Of a stretch of DNA of 64,000 nucleotides, positions 27,650-35,889 are shown piece after piece; the stretch's first letter is position 1; the number at the start of each line of letters is the position of its first letter. Source of the DNA: Candidatus Heritagella intestinalis (GTDB taxonomy: Bacteria; Bacillota; Clostridia; Oscillospirales; Acutalibacteraceae). Location of the stretch: positions 62,001 through 126,000 of the forward strand of contig CAJFVO010000002.1 of NCBI GenBank assembly GCA_904420555.1, in the 5' to 3' direction. The notes below the pieces were generated by a model, which worked only from the letters and a program-made list of their open reading frames with translations, was not told the origin of the DNA and did not search any database. Position numbers and translations under genes: made by a program.

Positions 27650-28285
27650 TCAGAAATCCTCTTTCTCCCGGGAAGGGGCCGGCAGCGCACCAAAATGTTC
27701 CGCCGCCAAAGCCAGCAGCTTGGGATGGTCAAAGGCCAGACCATGGTTTTCCAGAATCACAAAGGGGCCGTCCGGGGCATTTTCCTGCCGGGCTACCCGA
27801 GCCTCCAAAATCTCCTCCCCCTTGGTCAAGCGCAGAGAATATGTTCCCGGCTGTTCCGGCTCTTCTTTCATTTCCAGGCGGAACCAGCCGGCGTCAGCGG
27901 CGTCATCCCCTGCCTGCACCGCCAGCTTCTCCCGGGGCACCACCGCCATATGCAGCACGCTCATGGTCCAAGTTCGGGGGTCCCGGCCCGGCTGACTAAA
28001 GGTAAAAAGCTGTTGGGGCGCAATCCCGGCGGCGCCGGTTTCTTCCCAAAGCTCCCGGGCGGCAGCCTGGCCCACGGTCTCCCCCGGTTCCACAAACCCG
28101 CCGGGCAGAGCCCATTGTCCCAAACAGGGATGGCCGCCCCGGCGTATCAGCAGCACCTGGGGGCCTTCCTCTCCCGGGGAAAAAATGGCGATATCTGCCG
28201 CCACCGACGGCCGGGGGTAGTCCCCGGGACGATATTGGGCCAGGAATTCCGCCTCGGTAAGCCCGTTTTTGTCTCGCAGTTCCAT
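27650..28285 (-). CDS. Nudix hydrolase
   Basis: This is a 211-residue protein. The Nudix box is complete: GGFVEPGETVGQAAARELWEETGA (residues about 61-84). The N-terminal SVAADIAIF and the C-terminal extension of about 70 residues resemble ADP-ribose pyrophosphatase-like family members. It could clean up ADP-ribose, a nucleoside diphosphate sugar or a related metabolite. It heads the operon containing the beta-helix protein and galT, which favours an NDP-sugar. AAAGGAGG precedes ATG 28285. Confidence 0.85.
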   Translation of the reverse strand: MELRDKNGLTEAEFLAQYRPGDYPRPSVAADIAIFSPGEEGPQVLLIRRGGHPCLGQWALPGGFVEPGETVGQAAARELWEETGAAGIAPQQLFTFSQPGRDPRTWTMSVLHMAVVPREKLAVQAGDDAADAGWFRLEMKEEPEQPGTYSLRLTKGEEILEARVARQENAPDGPFVILENHGLAFDHPKLLALAAEHFGALPAPSREKEDF

Positions 28286-28407
28286 ACCGCGCCTCCTTTT
28301 TGCATAGAGTCTGGTTTTTATATGAATCCAAAATGTTTTTTATACTTTTATAATAAACACCTGACGCTGTCTTGTCAATGAGAAAAGGCGCATTCCCACA
28401 GGTTCTC

Positions 28408-28436
28408 TTGCAATCCCGTCGGGGGTATGCTATGAT
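28408..28436 (+). promoter_or_regulatory. Promoter of the hydrogenase-maturation operon
   Basis: TTGCAA (28408-28413) and TATGAT (28431-28436) are spaced 17 bases. Transcription would begin about 200 bases upstream of the first gene, leaving a long leader. Confidence 0.6.
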
Positions 28437-28441
28437 AAAGG

Positions 28442-28531
28442 TGCAAGCTGAGTCCAAAGGTATTTTCTGCGGAGGAAGCGAAACTGTGCTCTTTGTTGTT
28501 TTGCGCCTTCGTTTTTTCGAAGGCGCTTTTC
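28442..28531 (+). ncRNA. Leader RNA with terminator hairpin upstream of hyd genes
   Basis: A leader of about 90 nt from the promoter ends in a perfect 9-bp hairpin (GCGCCTTCG 28503-28511, CGAAGGCGC 28518-28526) plus TTTT, well before the first gene. This is an attenuator layout. A short frame opens with GTG at 28485 after GGAGG and reads VLFVVLRLRFFEGAFLF through the terminator, so translation-linked attenuation is possible. I cannot match it to a known riboswitch. It may instead be a small RNA. Confidence 0.45.
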
Positions 28532-28640
28532 TGTTTGACAGGCAGTATTCTGTTGATCAGCTTGCCGCCCCATAAAAAGGTTTTTCTAAAATTTATCTTC
28601 CACGGAAGATGAAAATCAATGATAGAAAGGAAGTTTCTGC

Positions 28641-28919
28641 ATGGAAAATAACGAAAACCGCGTAGCTCTCATTGGTATCGTGGTGGAAGACCTGGATTCC
28701 GCCGAAAAAATCAACGACCTGCTCCATCAGTATGCGGAGCGTATTATCGGCCGTATGGGCATTCCCTACCACAAACGCCAGGTATCCATTATCAGCTTGG
28801 TGCTGGACGCACCCCAATCAGAAATCAGCGCCCTGTCCGGCAAGCTGGGGATGCTCCCCGGCGTCAGCAGCAAAACCGTATATGCCCGGCTGGAGGATGC
28901 ATCGGAGGAAAATCCGTGA
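28641..28919 (+). CDS. TM1266-like iron-only hydrogenase system putative regulator
   Basis: The 92-residue protein has a ferredoxin-like/ACT-like (CopG/NikR C-terminal type) fold pattern: RVALIGIVVEDLDSAEKIN, then RMGIPYHKRQVSIISLVLDA and GKLGMLPGVSSKTVYA. This small family is regularly found beside [FeFe]-hydrogenase maturation genes, as here with hydE and hydF. Its ligand is unknown. Its stop overlaps the GTG start of hydE. Confidence 0.85.
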   Translation: MENNENRVALIGIVVEDLDSAEKINDLLHQYAERIIGRMGIPYHKRQVSIISLVLDAPQSEISALSGKLGMLPGVSSKTVYARLEDASEENP

Positions 28920-29977
28920 TTCCAGGGCATCCTACCCAATTGCTGCAAAAGCTCTCCCGGGAACACCGGCTGGCTCCGCTGGAATGGGAGGCCTTGATTG
29001 GGGGCTATACCCCCGAGCTGGCCGCCCAGGCGGCGGAACTGGCCCGGGATTTCCGGGAGCCTTTTTATGGGAAAAAAATCTTTATCCGGGGCTTGATTGA
29101 ATTCACCAACTACTGCCGCAACGATTGCCTTTACTGCGGTATCCGCCGGAGCAACCGGAACGCCCCCCGTTACCGGCTGAACCGGGAAGAAATCCTCTCC
29201 TGCTGCGAAACCGGCTGGGAGCTGGGGTTCCGCACCTTTGTGCTTCAGGGTGGAGAGGACCCCTGGTTTACCGACGAGCGCATCTGTGAACTGGTGCGGG
29301 CCATAAAAAAGCGGTGGCCGGAATGCGCCGTAACCCTGTCCATTGGAGAGCGGGAAGAGGAAAGCTACCGGAAATTCCGGGAGGCCGGGGCAGACCGCTA
29401 TCTGCTCCGCCACGAAACCGCCGATGAATGCCATTACCGCCGTCTCCACCCTCCGGAGCTCTCCCTTTCCCACCGGCTGGACTGCCTGCGGACCCTGAAA
29501 CGGCTGGGCTTCCAGACCGGCGCGGGGTTTATGGTGGGGTCTCCGGGGCAAACGGTGGGGACGCTGGCAAAGGATCTGGTGTTTTTACAGGAGTTTCAGC
29601 CGGACATGGTGGGGATTGGGCCCTTTTTACCCCATCACGACACCCCCTTTGCCGGGGAACCGGCGGGCAGTGGGGAACTGACCCTGTATTTGCTCTCTTT
29701 AATCCGGATTCTGCTGCCCCAAGTGCTGCTGCCGGCCACTACGGCACTGGGCACCCTGCTTCCCAACGGCCGGGAACAGGGGATGCTGGCCGGGGCCAAC
29801 GTGGTCATGCCCAACCTCTCCCCAGAGGACGTGCGGGACAAGTACACCCTGTACGACAACAAGCTCCATTCCGGCAGCGAGGCGGCCGAAGGCCTGCGGC
29901 GGCTCCAGGAGAGCATGGCGGCCATCGGCTATCAGGTGGTCTGCGACCGGGGCGATCGGGCCAAACGCCAGCCCTGA
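28916..29977 (+). CDS. hydE: [FeFe]-hydrogenase H-cluster maturase HydE (radical SAM)
   Basis: This radical SAM enzyme helps build the dithiomethylamine-bridged di-iron subcluster of [FeFe]-hydrogenase. The cluster motif CxxxCxxC is C67, C71 and C74 in NYCRNDCLYCG. The FVLQGGEDPWF and RHETADECHYRRLHP segments are typical of HydE rather than biotin synthase or ThiH. The start is GTG 28916, overlapping the previous stop (GTGA). The protein has 353 residues. Confidence 0.93.
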   Translation: MIPGHPTQLLQKLSREHRLAPLEWEALIGGYTPELAAQAAELARDFREPFYGKKIFIRGLIEFTNYCRNDCLYCGIRRSNRNAPRYRLNREEILSCCETGWELGFRTFVLQGGEDPWFTDERICELVRAIKKRWPECAVTLSIGEREEESYRKFREAGADRYLLRHETADECHYRRLHPPELSLSHRLDCLRTLKRLGFQTGAGFMVGSPGQTVGTLAKDLVFLQEFQPDMVGIGPFLPHHDTPFAGEPAGSGELTLYLLSLIRILLPQVLLPATTALGTLLPNGREQGMLAGANVVMPNLSPEDVRDKYTLYDNKLHSGSEAAEGLRRLQESMAAIGYQVVCDRGDRAKRQP

Positions 29978-30127
29978 CGAGAGATCTCTCTTTGAGGGCT
30001 CGCGCTGCGCAGCTTCTTTTGAGCGTTCCCTTCCCTTTTGCTGGGCTTCTGCCCGGGGGCTGTGTATTTGCTCCGCGCCTCTTTTTCACCTTTTTTCTTT
30101 ATTCTTTAACAGAAAGGCGGTAATCCT

Positions 30128-31336
30128 ATGAGCCTCAATTCCACTCCATCCAGCGAGCGCGTCCACATCAGTCTGTTTGGGCGCCGCAACGCCGGAAAAT
30201 CCAGCTTAATCAATGCCCTGACGGGACAATCCCTGGCCATTGTCTCCCAGCAGAAGGGCACCACCACCGACCCGGTCTCCAAGGCCATGGAGCTGCTCCC
30301 TCTGGGGCCGGTGCTTCTCACCGACACCCCCGGCCTGGACGATGTGGGCGAACTGGGAGCCATGCGGGTGGAAAAGGCCCGGCAGGTGTTGGATAAGACC
30401 GACATTGCCCTGCTGGTCATTGACGCCGCCGAAGGGATGCACCCGGAGGATGAGGCGCTGCTCCAACTGCTCCGGGAGAAAAAGCTCCCCCGCCTTATCG
30501 TCATGAATCAGTGCGACCGTCTGGCAAAAGATGCGCCCCGTGTGGCTCCCCAAGGGGAAACTGCCCTCTGGGTCAGCGCTGCCACAGGCGAAAACATCCG
30601 GGAGCTGAAAGAGGCCATCGCCGCCCTGCGCCCCTCCGGGCCGGAACGCCGCATTGTGGCCGACCTGCTCTCCCCCGGCGATTTGGTGGTTCTGGTGACC
30701 CCCATTGACGAGGCCGCCCCCAAGGGCCGGCTGATCCTGCCCCAGCAGCAGACCATCCGGGATATTCTGGACGCCGGGGCCATGGCGGTGGTGACGAAAG
30801 AAACCGAGCTTCCCCAAGGGCTGGCTGCCCTGAAAGAGCCGCCCCGCATGGTCATCACCGACAGCCAGGCCTTTAAAAAGGTATCGGCGGACGTCCCCAC
30901 CTCCATTCCCCTGACCTCCTTCTCCATTCTCTTCGCCCGGTATAAGGGCAACCTGCCCGGGGCCATTCGGGGCGTGAAGGCTCTGGAATCCCTGGAAAAC
31001 GGAGACAAGGTGCTGATCTCCGAGGGCTGCACCCACCACCGTCAATGCAACGACATCGGCACCGTGAAAATCCCCAACTGGATTCGCCAGAAAACCGGGA
31101 AAGAGCCGGTATTCGAGTTCACCAGCGGCGGGGAATTCCCCCAGGAGCTGACCCAGTACAAGCTCATTGTCCACTGTGGGGCCTGTATGCTCAACGAACG
31201 GGAAATGCAGTCTCGTGCGGCCCGGGCCCGGGAGCAGGGGGTGCCCATGACCAACTACGGTATCCTCATTGCCTATGTGACGGGGATTTTGCAGCGGAGC
31301 CTGGAGCCCTTCCCGGAGATTGCCCAGCTTCTGTGA
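30128..31336 (+). CDS. hydF: [FeFe]-hydrogenase H-cluster maturation GTPase HydF
   Basis: This scaffold protein assembles and delivers the di-iron subcluster to the hydrogenase. The N-terminal GTPase has the P-loop GRRNAGKSS (18-26), a DTPGLDD switch and NQCD. The C-terminal cluster-binding motif C-x-H-x46-C-x-x-C is C301, H303, C350 and C353, as required. It lies 150 bases after hydE. hydG, the third maturase, is not in this window. Confidence 0.95.
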   Translation: MSLNSTPSSERVHISLFGRRNAGKSSLINALTGQSLAIVSQQKGTTTDPVSKAMELLPLGPVLLTDTPGLDDVGELGAMRVEKARQVLDKTDIALLVIDAAEGMHPEDEALLQLLREKKLPRLIVMNQCDRLAKDAPRVAPQGETALWVSAATGENIRELKEAIAALRPSGPERRIVADLLSPGDLVVLVTPIDEAAPKGRLILPQQQTIRDILDAGAMAVVTKETELPQGLAALKEPPRMVITDSQAFKKVSADVPTSIPLTSFSILFARYKGNLPGAIRGVKALESLENGDKVLISEGCTHHRQCNDIGTVKIPNWIRQKTGKEPVFEFTSGGEFPQELTQYKLIVHCGACMLNEREMQSRAARAREQGVPMTNYGILIAYVTGILQRSLEPFPEIAQLL

Positions 31337-31380
31337 GGCCGAATGCCTCTTACTTTAACAAGAAAAGGAGCGAAAGCACC

Positions 31381-31599
31381 GTGAAAAAGAAAGTTTTTTG
31401 GACAGTGAATCTTCTGTTGCTGTGCGCCATGGCGCTCCATGTGGGAATCCGTTGGTACTCCCTGTCCCAGGACCCTTTGGCTAACAGCGCACCGGCTTGG
31501 GCCAGCCTGCTGAATGCTTTCTATTACCTGGTTCCCCTGGCCCTGCTGCAAATAGGGCGTTTTGTGTACCGCCGCCGTTCCCTCCAAAACAAAAGCTGA
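31381..31599 (+). CDS. Small two-helix membrane protein
   Basis: The 72-residue protein starts at GTG 31381 behind AAAAGGAGCG. It has two hydrophobic helices (about 6-22 and 42-60) separated by a short loop, with a basic RRR tail. It follows hydF by 44 bases and ends before a terminator, so it is the last gene of the hyd transcript. I do not recognise the family. Other frames over this region are not coding. Confidence 0.6.
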   Translation: MKKKVFWTVNLLLLCAMALHVGIRWYSLSQDPLANSAPAWASLLNAFYYLVPLALLQIGRFVYRRRSLQNKS

Positions 31600-31604
31600 A
31601 TGTT

Positions 31605-31635
31605 GCCGGGCTGCTGCAAAGCGGCCCGGCTTTTT
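31605..31635 (+). terminator. hyd operon terminator
   Basis: GCCGGGC (31605-31611) pairs with GCCCGGC (31624-31630) and is followed by TTTTT. Confidence 0.85.
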
Positions 31636-31676
31636 GTCTGTGAGGAACATTTTTTGCGTGGTTTTGGGCGAATGAT

Positions 31677-31705
31677 TTGCGAAAATTGTCTCTTTCCTGT
31701 ATAAT
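31677..31705 (+). promoter_or_regulatory. iorAB promoter
   Basis: TTGCGA (31677-31682) and a perfect TATAAT (31700-31705) are spaced 17 bases, about 85 bases upstream of iorA. Confidence 0.7.
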
Positions 31706-31791
31706 GGATATGAATCACTTTTATTTTTTGGGGAGAACCCTTCTTTCGCGCAATTTTTTTGGAATTTTATTCTATGATGGAGGTTATCCAG

Positions 31792-33534
31792 ATGTCAAAA
31801 AAAGAACTCCTTTTGGGCAACGAAGCCGTTGCCCGGGGTCTGTATGAAGCCGGTGTGCGGGTAGTTTCCAGCTATCCCGGCACTCCCAGCACCGAAATTA
31901 CCGAGGCCGCCGCCAAATACGACGAGCTCACCTGCGAGTGGGCCCCTAACGAGAAGGTGGCCATGGAAGTGGCTTCCGGGGCCAGCTTTGGCGGGGCTCG
32001 CTCCTTCTGCGCCCAGAAGCACGTGGGCCTCAATGTAGCCGCCGACCCCCTGTTCACCATGAGCTACATCGGCGTCAACGCCGGCATGGTCATCGGCGTG
32101 GCCGACGACCCGGGAATGCACTCCTCCCAGAATGAGCAGGATTCCCGCCATTATGCCCGGGCGGCAAAGCTCCCCATGCTGGAGCCCGCCGATTCCGCCG
32201 AATGCCGGGAATACGCCATGCGGGCCTATGCGCTCTCGGAGCAGTTTGACACCCCGGTGATTCTGCGGCTCACCACCCGCATCGCCCACTCCCGCTCCTT
32301 GGTAGAGCTGGGAGAGCGTCAAGACGTGCCTCTGAAGCCCTATGAGAAGAACCCCGCCAAAAATGTCATGCTGCCGGCTTTCGCTAAGCCCAAGCATGTA
32401 AAGGTGGAAGAGCGCACCTGCGCCCTGCGGGAATGGTCCGAAACCTCCGGCATCAACCGGATTGAGAACAACGGCGCTTCTGTGGGCGTGATTGCTTCCG
32501 GCGCGGTGTATCAGTACGCCCGGGAAGCCCTGGGGGATTCCGTCAACTACTTAAAGCTGGGCATGGTGCATCCCCTGCCCGACAGCCTTTTGCTGGAATT
32601 TGCCGCCGCCAACGAGACCGTCTACGTCATTGAGGAGCTGGACGACTTTATCGAGAGCCACTGCAAGTCCCTGGGCATGAAGGTCATCGGCAAGGATCGG
32701 TTCCCCCGGTGCGGGGAGTTCTCCCAGAATCTCATCCGCCGGCTCATGGACCGTCCTCTGCCGGAATCTGTCCGCCTGGAAACGGAAATTCCCGGCCGCC
32801 CGCCGGTAATGTGCTGCGGCTGCCCCCATCGCGGCCTGTTCTACGCCCTGAAAAAAGCCAAGGTCTATGTTAGCGGCGACATCGGCTGCTATACCCTGGG
32901 AGCCTCCGCACCCCTGAGCGCCATGGATACCTGCATCTGCATGGGCGCTTCGGTGTCGGCCCTTCACGGCTACAACAAGGCCCGGGGCGAGGAAGCCGAG
33001 AAAAAATCCGTGGCGGTCATCGGCGACTCCACCTTTATCCACTCCGGCATTACCAGCCTTATCGACATCGCCTATAACCGGAGCAATTCCGTGGTGATTA
33101 TCCTGGATAACTCCATCACCGGTATGACCGGCCACCAGCAGAACCCCACCACCGGCTACACCATTAAGGGCGACCCCACCAGCGCCGTGAATCTGGAAGC
33201 ATTGTGCCACGCTGTGGGCATCAACCGGGTGCGGGTGGTAGACCCCTATGACCTGCCCGCCGTACAGCAGGCCCTGAAAGAGGAATTGGCCGCAGAGGAG
33301 CCTTCGGTGATTATCAGCCGCCGGCCCTGCGCTCTGCTGAAATATGTGAAGCACAATCCGCCCCTGACCGTGGACACGGATTCCTGCATCGGATGTAAGG
33401 CCTGCCTGGGCATCGGCTGTCCGGCCATCAGCATCCGGGACGGCAAAGCCTGCATTGACCGCACCCAGTGCGTGGGCTGCGGCGTATGCGAGAGCCTCTG
33501 CCCCAAAAAAGCCATTGGAGGGACTGCAAAATGA
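31792..33534 (+). CDS. iorA: Indolepyruvate ferredoxin oxidoreductase, alpha subunit
   Basis: With IorB it oxidatively decarboxylates aryl pyruvates (from Trp, Phe, Tyr) to aryl-CoA and reduced ferredoxin, or runs in reverse. The 580-residue protein has the SYPGTPSTEI pyrimidine-domain start, a TPP-binding domain (CICMGASVSALHG, GDSTFIHSG, LDNSITGMTGHQ) and a C-terminal 2x[4Fe-4S] ferredoxin (CIGCKACLGIGCP, CVGCGVCESLCP). ATG 31792 follows GATGGAGG. Its stop overlaps the iorB start. Confidence 0.95.
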   Translation: MSKKELLLGNEAVARGLYEAGVRVVSSYPGTPSTEITEAAAKYDELTCEWAPNEKVAMEVASGASFGGARSFCAQKHVGLNVAADPLFTMSYIGVNAGMVIGVADDPGMHSSQNEQDSRHYARAAKLPMLEPADSAECREYAMRAYALSEQFDTPVILRLTTRIAHSRSLVELGERQDVPLKPYEKNPAKNVMLPAFAKPKHVKVEERTCALREWSETSGINRIENNGASVGVIASGAVYQYAREALGDSVNYLKLGMVHPLPDSLLLEFAAANETVYVIEELDDFIESHCKSLGMKVIGKDRFPRCGEFSQNLIRRLMDRPLPESVRLETEIPGRPPVMCCGCPHRGLFYALKKAKVYVSGDIGCYTLGASAPLSAMDTCICMGASVSALHGYNKARGEEAEKKSVAVIGDSTFIHSGITSLIDIAYNRSNSVVIILDNSITGMTGHQQNPTTGYTIKGDPTSAVNLEALCHAVGINRVRVVDPYDLPAVQQALKEELAAEEPSVIISRRPCALLKYVKHNPPLTVDTDSCIGCKACLGIGCPAISIRDGKACIDRTQCVGCGVCESLCPKKAIGGTAK

Positions 33535-34109
33535 AAAACGGAAAGAGCGTAATGATCGTAGGTGTGGGCGGCCAGGGCACCCTGCTGGCCAGCCGCCTGC
33601 TGGGCGCGGCTATGGTCGCAGAAGGATATGACGTCAAGGTTTCGGAGGTCCACGGCATGAGCCAGCGTGGCGGCTCCGTGGTGACCTATGTGCGCTATGG
33701 GGAGAAGGTCTATTCCCCCATTATCGAAGAGGGCGAGGCGGACATTGTCCTGGCCTTTGAGCAGCTGGAAGCTGCCCGGTACCTGCCCTATCTGAAAAAA
33801 GACGGCATCGTGGTGGTCAACACCCAGAAGATGGACCCCATGCCTGTTGTCACCGGCAGCACCACCTACCCCGAGGGACTGCTGGAGGATATGGAAAAGA
33901 AGGGCGCTCGGGTGCTGGCCCTGGACGCCTTGTCCCTAGCCGAAGAGGCCGGCTCCGCCAAGGCGGTCAATGTGGTGCTTATCGGCGCTATGGCCAAGAG
34001 CCTGGGCGGGGAGCAAGAGGTATGGCTCAAGGCCATTGAAGAAACTGTCCCGGCCAAATTCCTGGAGATGAACCGAAAGGCCTTTGCTCTGGGCTGGCAG
34101 GCGGTGTAA
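33531..34109 (+). CDS. iorB: Indolepyruvate oxidoreductase, beta subunit
   Basis: This 192-residue gamma-type oxidoreductase subunit partners IorA. It opens MKNGKSVMIVGVGGQGTLLA and carries SEVHGMSQRGGSVVTYVRYG, both hallmarks of the pyruvate/ketoisovalerate oxidoreductase gamma family. The ATG overlaps the iorA stop (ATGA), so the subunits are translated together. Confidence 0.94.
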   Translation: MKNGKSVMIVGVGGQGTLLASRLLGAAMVAEGYDVKVSEVHGMSQRGGSVVTYVRYGEKVYSPIIEEGEADIVLAFEQLEAARYLPYLKKDGIVVVNTQKMDPMPVVTGSTTYPEGLLEDMEKKGARVLALDALSLAEEAGSAKAVNVVLIGAMAKSLGGEQEVWLKAIEETVPAKFLEMNRKAFALGWQAV

Positions 34110-34180
34110 CAGGGCGCCGGCCTTTTTGAAACGGTAACCTTTCAAATGCTGCAATGTTCGCCGGAAAAACTTCCGGCTGG

Positions 34181-34229
34181 TTCCTTCCCGGGCGGAGCGG
34201 TTTTTGAACCGCCCGGGAGGGAATTTTTT
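34181..34229 (+). terminator. iorAB terminator
   Basis: A 15-bp near-perfect stem (34181-34195 with 34209-34223, one wobble) is followed by TTTTTT. A smaller hairpin (CCGGAA/TTCCGG, 34161-34176) lies just upstream. Confidence 0.85.
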
Positions 34230-34280
34230 ATCCTATCATAAATGTATCGATAAAATTATAAAGTAAAGGATGGTGGAAGT

Positions 34281-35750
34281 ATGGACCGAATGACAATCGA
34301 AATGCTCAAATCCAGATTTGGAGAAAACGCTGTAAAATTTTCAGGGGAAATTGAACTGGACGACAGTCATGTAGAAGAGGAGACCCAGGAAGAAGCCCAG
34401 CGGGCCGAACAGGAGGGATGGTGGAAAAACAGTACCTTCGAGATTGTTTCCCGGGTCGGATTCCTGCTGGGCGTCCCCGAGCATATTTTTGAAAACGAGC
34501 ACTCTCCGCTGAAATTAGAAATTTTTCAGGAGCTTTCCCAGGACCGGGAGGCCTCCATTATCCGGAACCTCTGCATCCTGCGCACGGCCATTGAGAAAAA
34601 ATACAGTAAAATCAACCATGCCATCTATTACGATTTGAAAAATCTCCATACTCTGCCGGAATACATCCCTCAAGAGGCCCTCCAGGCCCTTTCGGATATG
34701 GGACTCCGAATTATCAAAGCCAATTATCAGCTGCAAAATTATCTTTTTGATATTAACGGGCACATTAAAAATCATGTTGGTAATGTGCGTCGGGTCTTTC
34801 CCACCTGGCTAAATTTTGACTATGTAAAGGATTTATTCCTGATGCCCCGAGGGGACACGGCAGAGGGCTGTAAAAATGCCGCCGCAGAATACTACGGCAA
34901 TTATAACTGCTATCCCTACCATGTGTACATGAACTGGGCCCCAAAAGACAAGGGGAACCTGCTCCTCAACGACAAAAAGTTTGTTACCTGGCTCTATGAA
35001 GAAAACCAGGACCTCTTTGATGATATGAGCAAGGTCTCGGATATTTCCGACGAGACGCGCCGGGCTATTTACGACTTTATCGACAGCAGCGAATCGGTGA
35101 TTCTGGCGGTGGACTGTGAAAATAGCAGCGCTTACCGGTTATATGCCGCCCTTTCCAGCCTCAGTCAGGAAGAAGCCGAGAAAATTGACAAAATCCTCCT
35201 CTATGACGATGTACATACTTCCTCCACCTGGAAGCTCCTGAACCGACTCACCGCTATCCCCACGGAGCGGATTTTGGCAGAACGGGTGGTGGAATCCAAA
35301 AGCCAGGTGGATGTGCGTCTGGCGGCGGGCATCTGCCGGGAGCACTACAAAAACGGCGTCTCCTCCTTTATCCTGGCCGCCTCGGATTCCGACTACTGGG
35401 GCCTCATCCAAGAAATGCCCGACGCCAAATTCCTGGTGATGTATGAATACGAGAAGTGCAGCCCCAGCCTCAAAGCGGAGCTGGCCCAGAGAGGCATCTT
35501 CTTCTGTGCCCTCAACGACTTCAATACCAGCGATGCCCGCATCCGTGAGTTGGCCCTCCTCTATGAAATGGAGGACTATCTGGCGGAGCACATGAGCGTC
35601 AATGTCAAGGACATGTTTGAGACAGCCATTACCAACACCCGCATCGACATGACCGAGGTGGAAACCGCTCAGTTCCGACGGAAATACATCCAACCCATGC
35701 GGCTCTCTGTAGCCGAAGACGGCACTGCCACCATTGTACTGGGCCGCTAA
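34281..35750 (+). CDS. NYN/PIN-like domain protein with unrecognised N-terminal half
   Basis: This is a 489-residue cytoplasmic protein. From about residue 272 it reads as a PIN-like NYN nuclease domain: VILAVDCENSS (D278), KSQVDVRLA (D344) and ILAASDSDYWGLI (D369, D371) supply the acidic metal-binding residues expected of such RNases. Residues 1-260 are predicted helical and charged, with no domain I recognise. It stands alone between terminators (34181 and 35759), so it is a single-gene unit. An RNA-cleaving role is inference from the acidic residues. Confidence 0.75.
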   Translation: MDRMTIEMLKSRFGENAVKFSGEIELDDSHVEEETQEEAQRAEQEGWWKNSTFEIVSRVGFLLGVPEHIFENEHSPLKLEIFQELSQDREASIIRNLCILRTAIEKKYSKINHAIYYDLKNLHTLPEYIPQEALQALSDMGLRIIKANYQLQNYLFDINGHIKNHVGNVRRVFPTWLNFDYVKDLFLMPRGDTAEGCKNAAAEYYGNYNCYPYHVYMNWAPKDKGNLLLNDKKFVTWLYEENQDLFDDMSKVSDISDETRRAIYDFIDSSESVILAVDCENSSAYRLYAALSSLSQEEAEKIDKILLYDDVHTSSTWKLLNRLTAIPTERILAERVVESKSQVDVRLAAGICREHYKNGVSSFILAASDSDYWGLIQEMPDAKFLVMYEYEKCSPSLKAELAQRGIFFCALNDFNTSDARIRELALLYEMEDYLAEHMSVNVKDMFETAITNTRIDMTEVETAQFRRKYIQPMRLSVAEDGTATIVLGR

Positions 35751-35758
35751 TTAATAGG

Positions 35759-35790
35759 AAACTCCGGACTTTTATCGCCCGGAGTTTTTT
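35759..35790 (+). terminator. Terminator after the NYN gene
   Basis: AAACTCCGG pairs with CCGGAGTTT (35759-35767 with 35779-35787), followed by more T residues. The next promoter starts 9 bases later. Confidence 0.85.
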
Positions 35791-35798
35791 CTCCTCTC

Positions 35799-35828
35799 TT
35801 GACAAACCTATACCCCCATAGGTATAAT
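35799..35828 (+). promoter_or_regulatory. P-type ATPase promoter with CsoR-like operator
   Basis: TTGACA (35799-35804) and TATAAT (35823-35828) are spaced 18 bases. The spacer is a palindrome, ACCTAT-ACCCCC-ATAGGT (35806-35823). A G/C-rich centre flanked by TAT/ATA halves is the style of CsoR/RcnR-family operators. Derepression by a metal, most likely Cu(I), is inferred. No csoR gene is in the window. Confidence 0.6.
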
Positions 35829-35889
35829 ATTACTGGTACCCCTACTGACTCGTGATCGTAGGGAGGGAATGCGGAAAGGAAGTCCTGTT

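Noticed and set aside
29978-30127. A further copy of the lepA-side repeat between hydE and hydF
   Set aside because: Only a short word (GAGGGCTCGCGC) is shared; the characteristic hairpins are absent, so it is not called as a repeat copy.
31045-31380. A longer frame leading into the small membrane protein at 31381
   Set aside because: It overlaps hydF in another frame and is its shadow; only the part after GTG 31381 has a ribosome-binding site and membrane helices.
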